From: Salmonella bongori NCTC 12419
GTDB lineage: Bacteria; Pseudomonadota; Gammaproteobacteria; Enterobacterales; Enterobacteriaceae
NCBI RefSeq assembly: GCF_000252995.1
Contig: NC_015761.1
Coordinates: 2,852,001 to 2,916,000, forward strand
Reading direction: 5' to 3'
DNA: 64,000 nt
Shown: piece after piece, positions 10,665-19,355 of the stretch
Layout: every line of letters starts with the position of its first letter
How positions within the stretch are numbered: position 1 is the stretch's first letter
Position numbers and translations under genes: made by a program
The notes under the pieces: generated by a model
Told to the model about the DNA's origin: nothing
The model's input: the letters and a program-made list of their open reading frames with translations, nothing else
Database searches by the model: none

Positions 10665-10695
10665 TGAAAAAAACCGACGCGCAATGACGTCGGTT
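10665..10695 (-). terminator. Intrinsic terminator after thyA
   Basis: Read on the minus strand, AACCGACG and CGTCGGTT (10688-10695 and 10672-10679) form an 8-bp stem with an 8-base loop, followed by a run of T. It lies 20 bases after the thyA stop and would end thyA transcripts before ppdA. Confidence 0.85.
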
Positions 10696-10714
10696 ATGAC
10701 AGGATTATCAGCAC

Positions 10715-11509
10715 TTAGATAGCGACAGGCGCTTTGATGCCTGGATGGGGATCGTAGCCTTCAATGTCAAAATCATCGAACCGATAGTCAAAAAGCGAAT
10801 CGGGTTTACGTTTAATGACCAGCTTCGGCAGAGCGCGCGGCTCACGGCTTAACTGCAGATGCGTCTGCTCCATATGGTTGCTGTACAGATGCGTATCGCC
10901 ACCGGTCCAGACAAAATCGCCAACCTCCAGATTGCACTGCTGCGCCATCATATGCACCAGTAACGCATAGCTGGCGATATTAAACGGTAGGCCGAGGAAT
11001 ACATCACAGGAACGCTGATAAAGCTGGCAGGAGAGTTTTCCATCTGCGACATAAAACTGGAAAAAGGCGTGACACGGCGCCAGAGCCATCTTATCCAGCT
11101 CGCCAACGTTCCACGCAGAAACAATAATTCGGCGTGAGTCCGGGTCGTTTTTAAGCTGGTTTAAGACTGCGGCGATCTGATCGATATGACGCCCATCCGG
11201 CGTTGGCCAGGCACGCCACTGTTTGCCATAAACCGGGCCTAAATCACCGTTTTCATCGGCCCATTCGTCCCAGATAGTGACCTTGTTTTCATGCAGATAG
11301 GCGACGTTGGTATCGCCCTGCAAAAACCATAGCAATTCGTGAATAATGGAACGTAAATGGCAGCGTTTCGTCGTCACCAGAGGAAAACCTTCCTGCAGGT
11401 TAAAACGCATCTGATGGCCGAAAATGGAAAGCGTGCCGGTTCCGGTACGGTCGTTTTTCTGTGTGCCTTCATCCAGCACTTTTTGCATCAGTTCTAAATA
11501 CTGTTTCAT
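10715..11509 (-). CDS. thyA: Thymidylate synthase
   Basis: ThyA converts dUMP to dTMP using methylenetetrahydrofolate as both carbon donor and reductant. The 264-residue length equals that of E. coli. The catalytic cysteine is in LAPCHAFFQFYV, and the C-terminus GIKAPVAI closes the active site. The gene starts 6 bases downstream of the lgt stop, consistent with the known lgt-thyA coupling in enterics, and it is followed by a strong terminator. Confidence 0.98.
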   Translation of the reverse strand: MKQYLELMQKVLDEGTQKNDRTGTGTLSIFGHQMRFNLQEGFPLVTTKRCHLRSIIHELLWFLQGDTNVAYLHENKVTIWDEWADENGDLGPVYGKQWRAWPTPDGRHIDQIAAVLNQLKNDPDSRRIIVSAWNVGELDKMALAPCHAFFQFYVADGKLSCQLYQRSCDVFLGLPFNIASYALLVHMMAQQCNLEVGDFVWTGGDTHLYSNHMEQTHLQLSREPRALPKLVIKRKPDSLFDYRFDDFDIEGYDPHPGIKAPVAI

Positions 11510-11515
11510 GGTTCC

Positions 11516-12391
11516 TCAGGAAACGTGTTGCTGTGGGCGGCGGCGATATGCCCAAACCATCATGATCGCGCCAGCGATAATCATCGGAATAGAGAGAATC
11601 TGTCCCATGCTGATGTACTGTACCCATGCGCCGGTAAATTGCGCGTCCGGCTGGCGGAAGAACTCCACGATGATACGAAACGCGCCATAGCCAATCAGGA
11701 ATAACCCGGAGACAGAGCCCATCGGACGCGGCTTGCGTATAAAGAGATTGAGGATGATAAACAGTACTACGCCTTCTAACGCCAGTTCATACAACTGGGA
11801 GGGATGACGCGGCAATACGCCATAGGTGTCAAAAATAGGCTGCCATTGCGGATGTGACGGTAGCAACGCAATATCTTCCGCGCGTGAGCCAGGAAAGAGC
11901 ATGGCAAACGGAAAGTTCGGATCGACGCGTCCCCATAATTCACCGTTGATAAAGTTGCCCAGACGCCCGGCCCCCAGGCCGAACGGAATGAGTGGCGCAA
12001 TAAAATCAGAAACCTGGAAGAACGAGCGCTTCGTGCGTTTGGCGAAGATGATCATCACCAGTATCACGCCGATAAGCCCGCCGTGGAAGGACATGCCGCC
12101 GTCCCAGACCCGGAATAAATAGAGCGGATTATCCAGAAATAGCGGAAAGTTATAAAACAGGACATAGCCAATACGTCCTCCGAGGAAAACGCCCAGGAAA
12201 CCTGCATAGAGTAAATTTTCAACTTCGTTTTTAGTCCAACCGCTTCCCGGACGGTTAGCGCGACGCACCGCCAGCCACATCGCGAAAACGAACCCCACCA
12301 GATACATCAAGCCGTACCAATGAAGCGCAACGGGCCCTATTGAGAAAATGACCGGATCAAAGTCCGGAAAATGCAGATAGCTACTGGTCAT
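11516..12391 (-). CDS. lgt: Prolipoprotein diacylglyceryl transferase
   Basis: Lgt is an inner-membrane enzyme that adds diacylglycerol from phosphatidylglycerol to the lipobox cysteine of prolipoproteins. The 291-residue protein has about seven hydrophobic segments and the family signature GRLGNFINGELWGR. It lies upstream of thyA with a 6-base gap. Its own substrates include the lipoproteins YgdR and YgeR encoded in this window. Confidence 0.98.
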   Translation of the reverse strand: MTSSYLHFPDFDPVIFSIGPVALHWYGLMYLVGFVFAMWLAVRRANRPGSGWTKNEVENLLYAGFLGVFLGGRIGYVLFYNFPLFLDNPLYLFRVWDGGMSFHGGLIGVILVMIIFAKRTKRSFFQVSDFIAPLIPFGLGAGRLGNFINGELWGRVDPNFPFAMLFPGSRAEDIALLPSHPQWQPIFDTYGVLPRHPSQLYELALEGVVLFIILNLFIRKPRPMGSVSGLFLIGYGAFRIIVEFFRQPDAQFTGAWVQYISMGQILSIPMIIAGAIMMVWAYRRRPQQHVS

Positions 12392-12583
12392 CTGTCACCA
12401 CAATTTCTTGTTATTTCGCTGAAGAGATAGCGATTGCTAAGCGCGCCTGCGCGTTGCAGACGCTCCAAAGGTGCGAATAATAGCACAAGGGTTAAAAGCG
12501 AGATGCCGATTACCGTTAAAAGATATGTATACGCGTTATCTGTAACGTGAAGTCTCCAGAGGAGATTTTTCCCGCTCCGACAA

Positions 12584-14830
12584 TCACAACCCTCCGCGAA
12601 TCAACCCTCCCATGCCGCGGCGTTCCATAAAAGCCGCCACCTGATGACGCACCTCGGTCGCCATTTGCGCCTCAAGGCTGCGACGGGCAAGAATTTGCGC
12701 ATCTTCAAAATCGATATGCCGCAGCAGATATTTCACGCGCGCGACCGAACGGCCATTCATCGAAAGATGGCGGTACCCCAGACCAATAAGGATCGCCACG
12801 CACATCGGATCGCCTGCCATCTCGCCGCACAGACGAAGATCGATGCCATCTTTTTCGGCCTCTTGCGCAATCATGTACAGCGCGCGCAGCATACCCGGAT
12901 GCAGGCTATCATAAATACTGGCCACGCGGGTATTGTTGCGATCCACCGCCAGAATATACTGCGTTAAGTCGTTAGTACCGACGGAGATAAAGTCTATCCG
13001 GTTAGCCAGGTGCGGCAGCATAAATACCATTGACGGTACTTCCAGCATAATGCCGATGCGCGGTTTCGGGATTGCATAGCCGATCATCTCTTCGACTTCA
13101 CGACCGGCACGTTCAATCAGGCGGCGCGCCTCATCGACTTCATCGATGCTGGTAACCATCGGCAATAAAATACTGAGATTCCCGGTTGCCGCATTGGCAC
13201 GCAGCATCGCGCGAACCTGGATCAAAAAGATCTCCGGCTGATCCAATGTAATACGGATCCCGCGCCAGCCCAGACAGGGATTCTCCTCACTGATTGGCAT
13301 GTAGGGCAGTTGCTTATCCGCCCCGACATCCAGCGTTCGCAAGGTCACTGGTTTATCGTTAAACAGTTGCAGCATCCCTTGATACTGCGCCACCTGCTCT
13401 TCTTCCGAAGGAAACCCACTTTGCAACATGAAGGGGATTTCCGTACGGTACAGGCCGATACCATCGATCCGAGCGCCTAACTTTTCCTCATGCTCGGGGC
13501 TGAGCCCGGCATTTAACATCACCTTAACGCGCTCGCCGCTTTTCAGTTGGGCGGGAAGATTGACATCATCTTCTGCCAGGCGAGTAAGCTCAATTTCTTC
13601 ACTGATGAGGCGCTGATATTCCTGAATGAGCACCGGTTCAGGATCGACCAGCAATTCACCGCGATAACCGTCCACTACCAGAGTACGCCGGTGCAATACC
13701 GAAGGCTGGATATCTGCGCCCATGACGGTGGGAATACCGAGCGCACGCACCATAATCGCCGCATGGGAGTTTGCTGCGCCGTCGCGTACCACAACGCCAG
13801 CCAATCTGTCCTGCGGCAGTTCCGCCAGAGTGGTCGCCGACAGTTCATCCGCCACCAGAATAAAACGTTCCGGCCAGGCGTTTGGCCCCTGCACCGAATC
13901 ATCCAGATGGAATAACAGCCGCTGACCCAGAGCGCGCAAGTCTCCCGCACGTTCTTTGAGGTAGTTATCGGTTAGCGCCGCAAATTGTTCGGCAAATTTT
14001 TCGATGATTTTTTTAACCGCCCACTCCGCGACTGCGCCCTTATCAACTTCAGCGAAGAGTTCGCGGCGTAGCCTGGCGTCTGAAAGCAGGTGTGAGTAGA
14101 GGTCGAAAATGGCCGCCGTCTCTTTTTGCGCACCGGCGGCAAAGCGTTTGCTGTACCTTCGGAATTCGTTCGCCGCCTCTTCCAGCGCACCGGTCAACCG
14201 CTCGCGTTCAAGAGAGGTATCCAGCGTAGAGGCTTCATACACCTGTTCCATCAGCGGCATAGTCGCGTCTTGCCAGCCCGGCGCGATAGCGACGCCCGGC
14301 GCGGCAGGCAGCGCGCGGATACGCGTTTGTCGGTATTGCCCGAACAGCGCTGTGACCTGCGACTGTGACAAGATAGCCGCCATCTGTGTGGCAAGCGTAA
14401 CGAGGAAAGACTCTTCGCTTTCATCGTACTGGCGCAATTCGCGCTGCTGCACGACCAGCACGCCCAAAAGTTGGCGACGTTGAATGATCGGCACACCGAG
14501 AAAGGCGCGAAAACGCTCCTCTTTCACCGATGGAATGTATTTAAAACTGGGGTGCTTTTGCGCATCGGCAAGGTTAATGGGTTCCGCCAGTCTGCCAACC
14601 AGACCGACGATCCCTTCATCAAACGCAAGCGCAACGGTTCGACCACGCGGTTTTTTTAACCCCCGCGTCGCCATCAAGTAGTAACAGCGTCGATCATGGT
14701 CGGCCAGGTAAACCGAACATACCTCCGTATCCATCGCAAGACAGATATCCGTGACCAGAATATTCAGCGCCTCGTTCAGACGCGGCGCACTGGCCACTTT
14801 TTCGACTATTTCGCGCAGGCGAGTGAGCAT
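12584..14830 (-). CDS. ptsP: PtsP, enzyme I of the nitrogen phosphotransferase system
   Basis: EI-Ntr uses phosphoenolpyruvate to phosphorylate NPr and so feeds the regulatory PTS-Ntr chain. The 748-residue protein has an N-terminal GAF domain (about residues 1-165) and then the enzyme I domains. The phosphohistidine is in GAANSHAAIMVRA, and the PEP-site motifs SVGTNDLTQYILAVDR and LCGEMAGDP are intact. It lies 12 bases downstream of rppH and is probably co-transcribed with it. Confidence 0.97.
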   Translation of the reverse strand: MLTRLREIVEKVASAPRLNEALNILVTDICLAMDTEVCSVYLADHDRRCYYLMATRGLKKPRGRTVALAFDEGIVGLVGRLAEPINLADAQKHPSFKYIPSVKEERFRAFLGVPIIQRRQLLGVLVVQQRELRQYDESEESFLVTLATQMAAILSQSQVTALFGQYRQTRIRALPAAPGVAIAPGWQDATMPLMEQVYEASTLDTSLERERLTGALEEAANEFRRYSKRFAAGAQKETAAIFDLYSHLLSDARLRRELFAEVDKGAVAEWAVKKIIEKFAEQFAALTDNYLKERAGDLRALGQRLLFHLDDSVQGPNAWPERFILVADELSATTLAELPQDRLAGVVVRDGAANSHAAIMVRALGIPTVMGADIQPSVLHRRTLVVDGYRGELLVDPEPVLIQEYQRLISEEIELTRLAEDDVNLPAQLKSGERVKVMLNAGLSPEHEEKLGARIDGIGLYRTEIPFMLQSGFPSEEEQVAQYQGMLQLFNDKPVTLRTLDVGADKQLPYMPISEENPCLGWRGIRITLDQPEIFLIQVRAMLRANAATGNLSILLPMVTSIDEVDEARRLIERAGREVEEMIGYAIPKPRIGIMLEVPSMVFMLPHLANRIDFISVGTNDLTQYILAVDRNNTRVASIYDSLHPGMLRALYMIAQEAEKDGIDLRLCGEMAGDPMCVAILIGLGYRHLSMNGRSVARVKYLLRHIDFEDAQILARRSLEAQMATEVRHQVAAFMERRGMGGLIRGGL

Positions 14831-14842
14831 AATTTGCGTGGC

Positions 14843-15373
14843 TTAACCTCTTTTACGTCGATAAGCAGGCGCGCTTTGTAGCTTAGGCGTATTATCCTGA
14901 AGCGCCATTACAACACTTGCAAACTCTTTCATTACCCTGCGGTAGACATCGCGTTTAAATGACACCACTTGTCGAACCGGATACCAGTAACTTACCCAGC
15001 GCCAGCCATCAAACTCTGGCGTACTGCTGGTTTGCATATTGATTTCGGCGTCGGCGCTCATTAACTGCAAAAGAAACCATTTTTGTTTCTGGCCGATACA
15101 TACCGGTTTTGTATCCCAACGCACCAAACGTTTTGGTAACTTGTAACGCAACCAGTTGCGAGTAGAAGCAAGGATTCGCACATCTTTACGGCTTAACCCA
15201 ACTTCTTCAAACAGTTCCCGGTACATCGCCTGTTCTGCTGACTCTCCTGGATTTATCCCGCCTTGCGGGAACTGCCAGGAGTGCTGACCAAATCGCCGGG
15301 CCCACATCACCTGCCCCTGACGATTACAAATTACGATACCTACATTTGGGCGGTAGCCATCGTCATCAATCAC
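14843..15373 (-). CDS. rppH: RNA 5'-pyrophosphohydrolase RppH
   Basis: RppH removes pyrophosphate from mRNA 5' ends and so triggers RNase E decay. The 176-residue protein has a complete Nudix box beginning GGINPGESAEQAMYRELFEE and the basic tail AYRRKRG. The start codon is GTG at 15373, with GAGG nine bases upstream. It heads an apparent rppH-ptsP operon and is divergent from mutH across a 680-base gap. Confidence 0.97.
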   Translation of the reverse strand: MIDDDGYRPNVGIVICNRQGQVMWARRFGQHSWQFPQGGINPGESAEQAMYRELFEEVGLSRKDVRILASTRNWLRYKLPKRLVRWDTKPVCIGQKQKWFLLQLMSADAEINMQTSSTPEFDGWRWVSYWYPVRQVVSFKRDVYRRVMKEFASVVMALQDNTPKLQSAPAYRRKRG

Positions 15374-15723
15374 CGGACTACCTCAACATAAACCTTATAT
15401 ATGAGCGATTGTTTCATACTCCAGTGAGGCGGTAAACCACTCTGTAACGGAGACACAGCCTAATAACAATTGAATAACTCACAGTAAATAGCCGAGTTAT
15501 AAACAGCTGATAGCGCCCCAACCCCATTTTATTCACCTTTTCTGTGGATATAGTTGTGAAGAAGTACGGAATTACTGCGGGAAAACCCAGAACAGTCTGA
15601 ATTCATTGCGCTGATAGCCTTGAAAATAGTGCCTTACATTCATTAGGTTATAGACTAATCTGATCTCTCCTCACCTTAAATCGTGACCGACGTCACACCT
15701 AAGATCCTTATGCTGATGAAAGA

Positions 15724-15870
15724 TCAACCAGCGTCGGTTTTATCCACAGATTGTGCCAATAACTTACACACTATTTGTCTGAATTTTCGATTTTCATCGC
15801 ACGTCAAGGCTGTAAATGGAAACAGTAGTGAGTGTTTTACACAGTTATCCCAACTTTCTGTGGATAACAT
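15724..15870 (-). CDS. ygdT: YgdT-like small ORF (48 residues), coding status doubtful
   Basis: The frame reads MLSTESWDNCVKHSLLFPFT and ends SVDKTDAG. It matches, as I recall it, the 48-residue E. coli YgdT in length, start and end. No convincing ribosome-binding site is visible. The best conserved parts, MLST at the start and SVDK at the end, are exactly the codons that overlap the two perfect DnaA boxes. The conservation may therefore come from DNA binding rather than from a protein. Confidence 0.4.
   Translation of the reverse strand: MLSTESWDNCVKHSLLFPFTALTCDENRKFRQIVCKLLAQSVDKTDAG
15740..15748 (+). promoter_or_regulatory. DnaA box (perfect TTATCCACA)
   Basis: An exact match to the strongest DnaA box class, TTATCCACA. 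It overlaps the SVDK codons of ygdT. A second perfect box in opposite orientation lies 110 bases away. Confidence 0.7.
15859..15867 (-). promoter_or_regulatory. DnaA box (perfect TTATCCACA, minus strand)
   Basis: TGTGGATAA on the plus strand is TTATCCACA on the minus strand. It starts right after the ATG of ygdT and lies about 190 bases upstream of mutH. Confidence 0.7.
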
Positions 15871-16055
15871 AGTGTAAGATCCTGTTTATTGTCAGTGACC
15901 AGAATTGGAAAACCGGTTTCGCCGTTGCGCAACACGAAGGAATTAAACAAAAAAATCTCTTAAAATCAATCTATTGAATATTCATCACAGAAAAAGATAA
16001 ACTCTGTCCACACGGTATAAAATCACTGTTCATTTTTTAGTCAAAGGTAATGGTA

Positions 16056-16751
16056 ATGTCCGCTCTTCGTCCGCTATTGACTCCGCCTGATTCGGAAGCC
16101 TTGCTGCTGGCCCAGGCCCGGCAGCTCTCCGGCTATACTCTGGGCGAACTGGCAGCGCTGGCGGGCATTCCAACGCCTAAAGATTTAAAGCGAGACAAAG
16201 GATGGATCGGCGTCCTGTTGGAGATCTGGCTTGGCGCCAGCGCCGGAAGCAAACCAGAGCAGGATTTCGCCGCTTTAGGCGTAGAGTTGAAAACAATCCC
16301 GGTGGATAATCAGGGCCGCCCGCTGGAAACCACTTTTGTTTGTGTGGCGCCATTAACCGGTAATACCGGCGTAACCTGGGAGACCAGCCACGTACGGCAT
16401 AAATTGAAACGCGTATTATGGGTCCCGGTTGAAGGCGAGCGCAGCATACCGTTAGCCAGACGCCGCGTAGGCTCGCCACTGCTCTGGAGCCCCAATGAAG
16501 AAGAAGACAGGCAACTGCGCCTCGACTGGGAAGAGCTGATGGACATGATCGTGCTGGGTCAGGTGGAACGCATCACCGCCCGTCACGGTGAAGTTTTACA
16601 ATTGCGGCCCAAAGCTGCCAATGCCAGAGCCCTCACTGAGGCTATCGGCGCGCACGGAGAGCCTATTTTGACCCTACCGCGTGGATTTTATCTGAAAAAA
16701 AATTTCACACAGGCGCTGCTGACACGCCACTTTTTACTGCAAAATGCATAA
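16056..16751 (+). CDS. mutH: MutH, GATC-specific mismatch-repair endonuclease
   Basis: MutH nicks the unmethylated strand at hemimethylated GATC when activated by MutS and MutL. The 231-residue protein carries the catalytic D-x6-E-L-K motif in DFAALGVELK and ends near the E. coli C-terminus. I choose the ATG at 16056 (MSALRPLL) because AAAGG at 16043-16047 is spaced 8 bases from it; the in-frame ATG at 16050 is too close. It is divergent from rppH. Confidence 0.96.
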   Translation: MSALRPLLTPPDSEALLLAQARQLSGYTLGELAALAGIPTPKDLKRDKGWIGVLLEIWLGASAGSKPEQDFAALGVELKTIPVDNQGRPLETTFVCVAPLTGNTGVTWETSHVRHKLKRVLWVPVEGERSIPLARRRVGSPLLWSPNEEEDRQLRLDWEELMDMIVLGQVERITARHGEVLQLRPKAANARALTEAIGAHGEPILTLPRGFYLKKNFTQALLTRHFLLQNA

Positions 16752-16894
16752 CGTCCGCTACGCCCAAATGCTTCCCCGCTATGGTTACGCGTCGGTTCGA
16801 CGCCCATAAAGCGTAAGCGCATTGCCGTCACTATTTTACACTCCCCGCAGTTGCGCAACTTCACCCCGGGCTTTCGCCCGCCGCACGACGGGCC

Positions 16895-16900
16895 TATAAT
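16895..16900 (+). promoter_or_regulatory. Likely -10 element of the ygdQ promoter
   Basis: A perfect TATAAT lies 33 bases upstream of the ygdQ ATG. No good -35 hexamer is seen at standard spacing, so the assignment is tentative. Confidence 0.4.
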
Positions 16901-16932
16901 TACCGCTTCTTTTTTTGGCAGGACTTTGTTCG

Positions 16933-17646
16933 ATGTTATTTGCATGGATAACCGATCCTAATGCCTGGCTGGCGCTCGGTACGCTGACGCTGCTGGAGAT
17001 TGTACTTGGGATCGACAACATTATTTTTCTTTCTCTGGTAGTCGCAAAACTTCCTACGGCGCAACGGAACCACGCGCGGCGACTTGGACTGGCGGCGGCA
17101 ATGGTGATGCGTCTGGCGTTGCTGGCGTCAATCGCCTGGGTCACTCGCCTGACTAACCCGTTATTTGAACTTTTCGGCGAGGCGATTTCCGCTCGTGATC
17201 TCATCCTGTTACTGGGCGGATTGTTTTTAATCTGGAAAGCCAGCAAGGAGATTCATGAGTCCATCGAAGGCGAAGAGGAAGGCTTAAAAACACGTGTCTC
17301 TTCTTTTCTGGGCGCGATAGTACAGATTATGCTGCTGGATATTATTTTCAGTCTGGATTCGGTTATCACTGCGGTTGGCCTCTCCGATCATCTGTTTATT
17401 ATGATGGCGGCGGTTGTTATTGCCGTGGGCGTCATGATGTTTGCGGCCCGCCCCATCGGCGAGTTTGTCGATCGCCATCCGTCGGTAAAAATGCTGGCGC
17501 TCTCCTTCCTGATTCTGGTTGGCTTTACCCTGATACTGGAAAGTTTCGATGTCCACGTTCCAAAAGGGTATATCTATTTCGCCATGTTCTTCTCTATCGC
17601 GGTAGAGAGCCTGAATCTGCTGCGTAATAAAAAGAACCCACTGTAA
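16933..17646 (+). CDS. ygdQ: YgdQ, TerC-family inner-membrane protein
   Basis: This is a 237-residue integral membrane protein of the TerC family (members elsewhere relate to tellurite resistance or metal export). It starts MLFAWITDPNAWLALGTL and has the family segments EIVLGIDNIIFLSL and DIIFSLDSVITAVGL, each with acidic residues inside membrane helices. About seven hydrophobic segments are seen. AGGA lies about 10 bases before the ATG. Its physiological role is not established. Confidence 0.9.
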   Translation: MLFAWITDPNAWLALGTLTLLEIVLGIDNIIFLSLVVAKLPTAQRNHARRLGLAAAMVMRLALLASIAWVTRLTNPLFELFGEAISARDLILLLGGLFLIWKASKEIHESIEGEEEGLKTRVSSFLGAIVQIMLLDIIFSLDSVITAVGLSDHLFIMMAAVVIAVGVMMFAARPIGEFVDRHPSVKMLALSFLILVGFTLILESFDVHVPKGYIYFAMFFSIAVESLNLLRNKKNPL

Positions 17647-17653
17647 CCCTGTC

Positions 17654-17675
17654 TCGCTCCCTGACCGGGGAGCGA
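17654..17675 (+). terminator. Hairpin after ygdQ, probable terminator
   Basis: TCGCTCCC and GGGAGCGA form an 8-bp stem 8 bases after the ygdQ stop. The downstream stretch is T-rich but not an uninterrupted U-tract, so termination may be partial. Confidence 0.5.
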
Positions 17676-17751
17676 ATACTCGCTTTATTTCTCCTCTTCT
17701 CACAGTTTAAGATTTTACTGCTTCCGACATGCGAAGCTGCGCGTTATTACT

Positions 17752-17791
17752 AGACTATTATCAGACATATGATTAACAGACTATTATCAGA
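17752..17791 (+). repeat. Two 14-bp direct repeats upstream of ygdR
   Basis: AGACTATTATCAGA occurs at 17752-17765 and again at 17778-17791, a 26-base period. The pair ends 25 bases before the ygdR start, within the probable promoter or leader. Confidence 0.75.
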
Positions 17792-17815
17792 TGCAGGCGA
17801 CGTGAGGATAAACGG

Positions 17816-18034
17816 ATGAAAAAATGGGCAGTCATAATTTCTGCAGTCGGGTTAGCTTTTGCAGTATCCGGATGCAGTAGCGATTATGTGATGGCGACAA
17901 AAGATGGTCGTATGATCCTGACCGATGGGAAACCGCAAGTTGATGACGATACCGGCCTGGTCAGCTACACCGATTCACAAGGAAACGAGATGCAAATCAA
18001 CCGTGACGAAGTGTCCCAAATTATCGAGCGTTAA
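17816..18034 (+). CDS. ygdR: YgdR, small lipoprotein (YgdI/YgdR family)
   Basis: This is a 72-residue lipoprotein. The signal peptide ends in the lipobox VSGC (cysteine at residue 19), followed by SSDYVMATKDG, the conserved DUF903-type core. Residue +2 after the cysteine is Ser, which predicts outer-membrane sorting. Function unknown. GAGG lies about 10 bases before the ATG. Two direct repeats sit immediately upstream. Confidence 0.92.
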   Translation: MKKWAVIISAVGLAFAVSGCSSDYVMATKDGRMILTDGKPQVDDDTGLVSYTDSQGNEMQINRDEVSQIIER

Positions 18035-18073
18035 GCGTTAGCCTATGAGCAGGGCCCGCATTCTACTGACCTT

Positions 18074-18134
18074 CAGGCTGCGTCCCGTTACGACACGTGG
18101 CAACCACGTCCACAACATTACGCCGCGCAGCCTG
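18074..18134 (+). other. Nested inverted repeat between ygdR and tas
   Basis: CAGGCTGCG (18074-18082) pairs with CGCAGCCTG (18126-18134). Inside the loop, ACGTGG (18095-18100) pairs with CCACGT (18104-18109) around a CAA loop. A pyrimidine-rich, partly T-rich stretch follows. It could terminate ygdR transcripts or be a structured leader of tas. Confidence 0.5.
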
Positions 18135-18222
18135 CGATTTTACTTTCCCTTTTCTCTTCCCTCTGCCATTTTTATTGTCCTTTGTCGGGATTTTCTGACA
18201 TCAGAATAAAAAGGAAACGGCT

Positions 18223-19263
18223 ATGCATTATCACCGTATACCCCACAGCTCGCTCGAAGTAAGTACGCTAGGGCTGGGCACAATGACATTTGGTGAACAA
18301 AACAGCGAAGCCGACGCTCACGCACAGCTCGACTATGCCGTCGCAAATGGCATTAACCTTATCGACGCCGCTGAGATGTATCCGGTGCCGCCACGCCCGG
18401 AAACGCAGGGACTGACAGAATCCTATATCGGCCACTGGCTCGCCAAACGCGGCAACCGTGAGAAACTGATTATTGCCAGCAAAGTCAGCGGACCGGCGCG
18501 TAATAATGATTCAGGTATCCGTCCTCATCAGGCGCTGGATCGGAAAAATATCCGCGAAGCGCTACACGACAGTTTATCCCGTTTACAAACTGACTATCTG
18601 GATTTGTATCAGGTACATTGGCCGCAGCGGCCTACCAACTGCTTCGGCAAGCTCGGCTATAGCTGGACGGACTCCGCGCCAGTGTTAAGTCTGCTGGAAA
18701 CGCTGGACGCGCTGAGCGAATTTCAGCGAGCGGGAAAAATTCGTTACATTGGCGTCTCCAATGAGACGGCTTTTGGTGTCATGCGCTATCTGCATCTGGC
18801 GGAGAAACATGATTTACCACGCATTGTCACTATCCAGAACCCCTATAGCCTGTTAAACCGTAGCTACGAAGTCGGGCTGGCGGAAGTCAGTCAGTATGAA
18901 GGCGTTGAATTACTTGCCTATTCCTGCCTGGCTTTTGGCACACTGACCGGTAAATATCTGAACGGCGCCAAACCCGCAGGCGCGCGGAATACTTTATTCA
19001 GCCGCTTCACTCGTTATAGCGGCGCGCAGGCGCAAAAAGCGGTTGCCTCCTACGTCGATATCGCCAAACGTCACAACATTGATCCGGCGCAGATGGCGCT
19101 GGCATTTGTTCGTCGCCAACCGTTTGTCGCCAGTACATTATTGGGTGCAACGACGATGGAGCAGCTCAAGACAAATGTCGAAAGTCTGCAACTGACGTTA
19201 AGCGAAGAGGTCCTGACGGAGATTGAGGCGGTCCATCAGGTTTATACTTACCCTGCGCCGTGA
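18223..19263 (+). CDS. tas: Tas, aldo-keto reductase family protein
   Basis: This is a 346-residue NADP-dependent aldo-keto reductase. In E. coli, multicopy tas suppresses the tyrosine requirement of starving cells; the true substrate is unclear. The sequence has the catalytic set D-A-A-E-M-Y, the lysine in IIASKVSG and the histidine in YQVHWPQR. AAGG lies 8 bases before the ATG. It is convergent with lplT, with a REP-type repeat between them. Confidence 0.95.
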   Translation: MHYHRIPHSSLEVSTLGLGTMTFGEQNSEADAHAQLDYAVANGINLIDAAEMYPVPPRPETQGLTESYIGHWLAKRGNREKLIIASKVSGPARNNDSGIRPHQALDRKNIREALHDSLSRLQTDYLDLYQVHWPQRPTNCFGKLGYSWTDSAPVLSLLETLDALSEFQRAGKIRYIGVSNETAFGVMRYLHLAEKHDLPRIVTIQNPYSLLNRSYEVGLAEVSQYEGVELLAYSCLAFGTLTGKYLNGAKPAGARNTLFSRFTRYSGAQAQKAVASYVDIAKRHNIDPAQMALAFVRRQPFVASTLLGATTMEQLKTNVESLQLTLSEEVLTEIEAVHQVYTYPAP

Positions 19264-19272
19264 TGGTCAGTA

Positions 19273-19343
19273 CCCGGTGGCGCTACGCTTCCGGGCTTAC
19301 AGAAACAATGTAAGCCGGATAACGCGCACTCGCCACCCGGCAC
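19273..19343. repeat. REP/BIME element between tas and lplT
   Basis: Two REP-like palindromic units face each other. The first begins CCCGGTGGCGCTACGC and closes with CCGGG; the second runs from GCCGGATAACG to CGCCACCCGGC. They sit between convergent genes, the usual position for these mRNA-stabilising or terminating repeats. Confidence 0.85.
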
Positions 19344-19355
19344 ATTCATTCAGCA

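Larger units (their letters stand above)
15374..16055. other. rppH-mutH divergent intergenic region with DnaA-box sequences
   Basis: The region holds the divergent promoters of rppH and mutH and the short ORF ygdT. Two perfect DnaA boxes (TTATCCACA) occur at 15740-15748 (plus) and 15859-15867 (minus). Near matches are at 15529-15537 (TTATTCACC) and 15543-15551 (TGTGGATAT). Four Dam GATC sites lie at 15662, 15703, 15722 and 15878. A TATAAA at 16016-16021 is a plausible mutH -10 element. Confidence 0.6.

Noticed and set aside
12553..12570. Small hairpin TCTCC / GGAGA followed by TTTTT between ptsP and lgt
   Set aside because: The T-tract is on the plus strand while both neighbours are on the minus strand, and the stem is only 5 bp; too weak to call.
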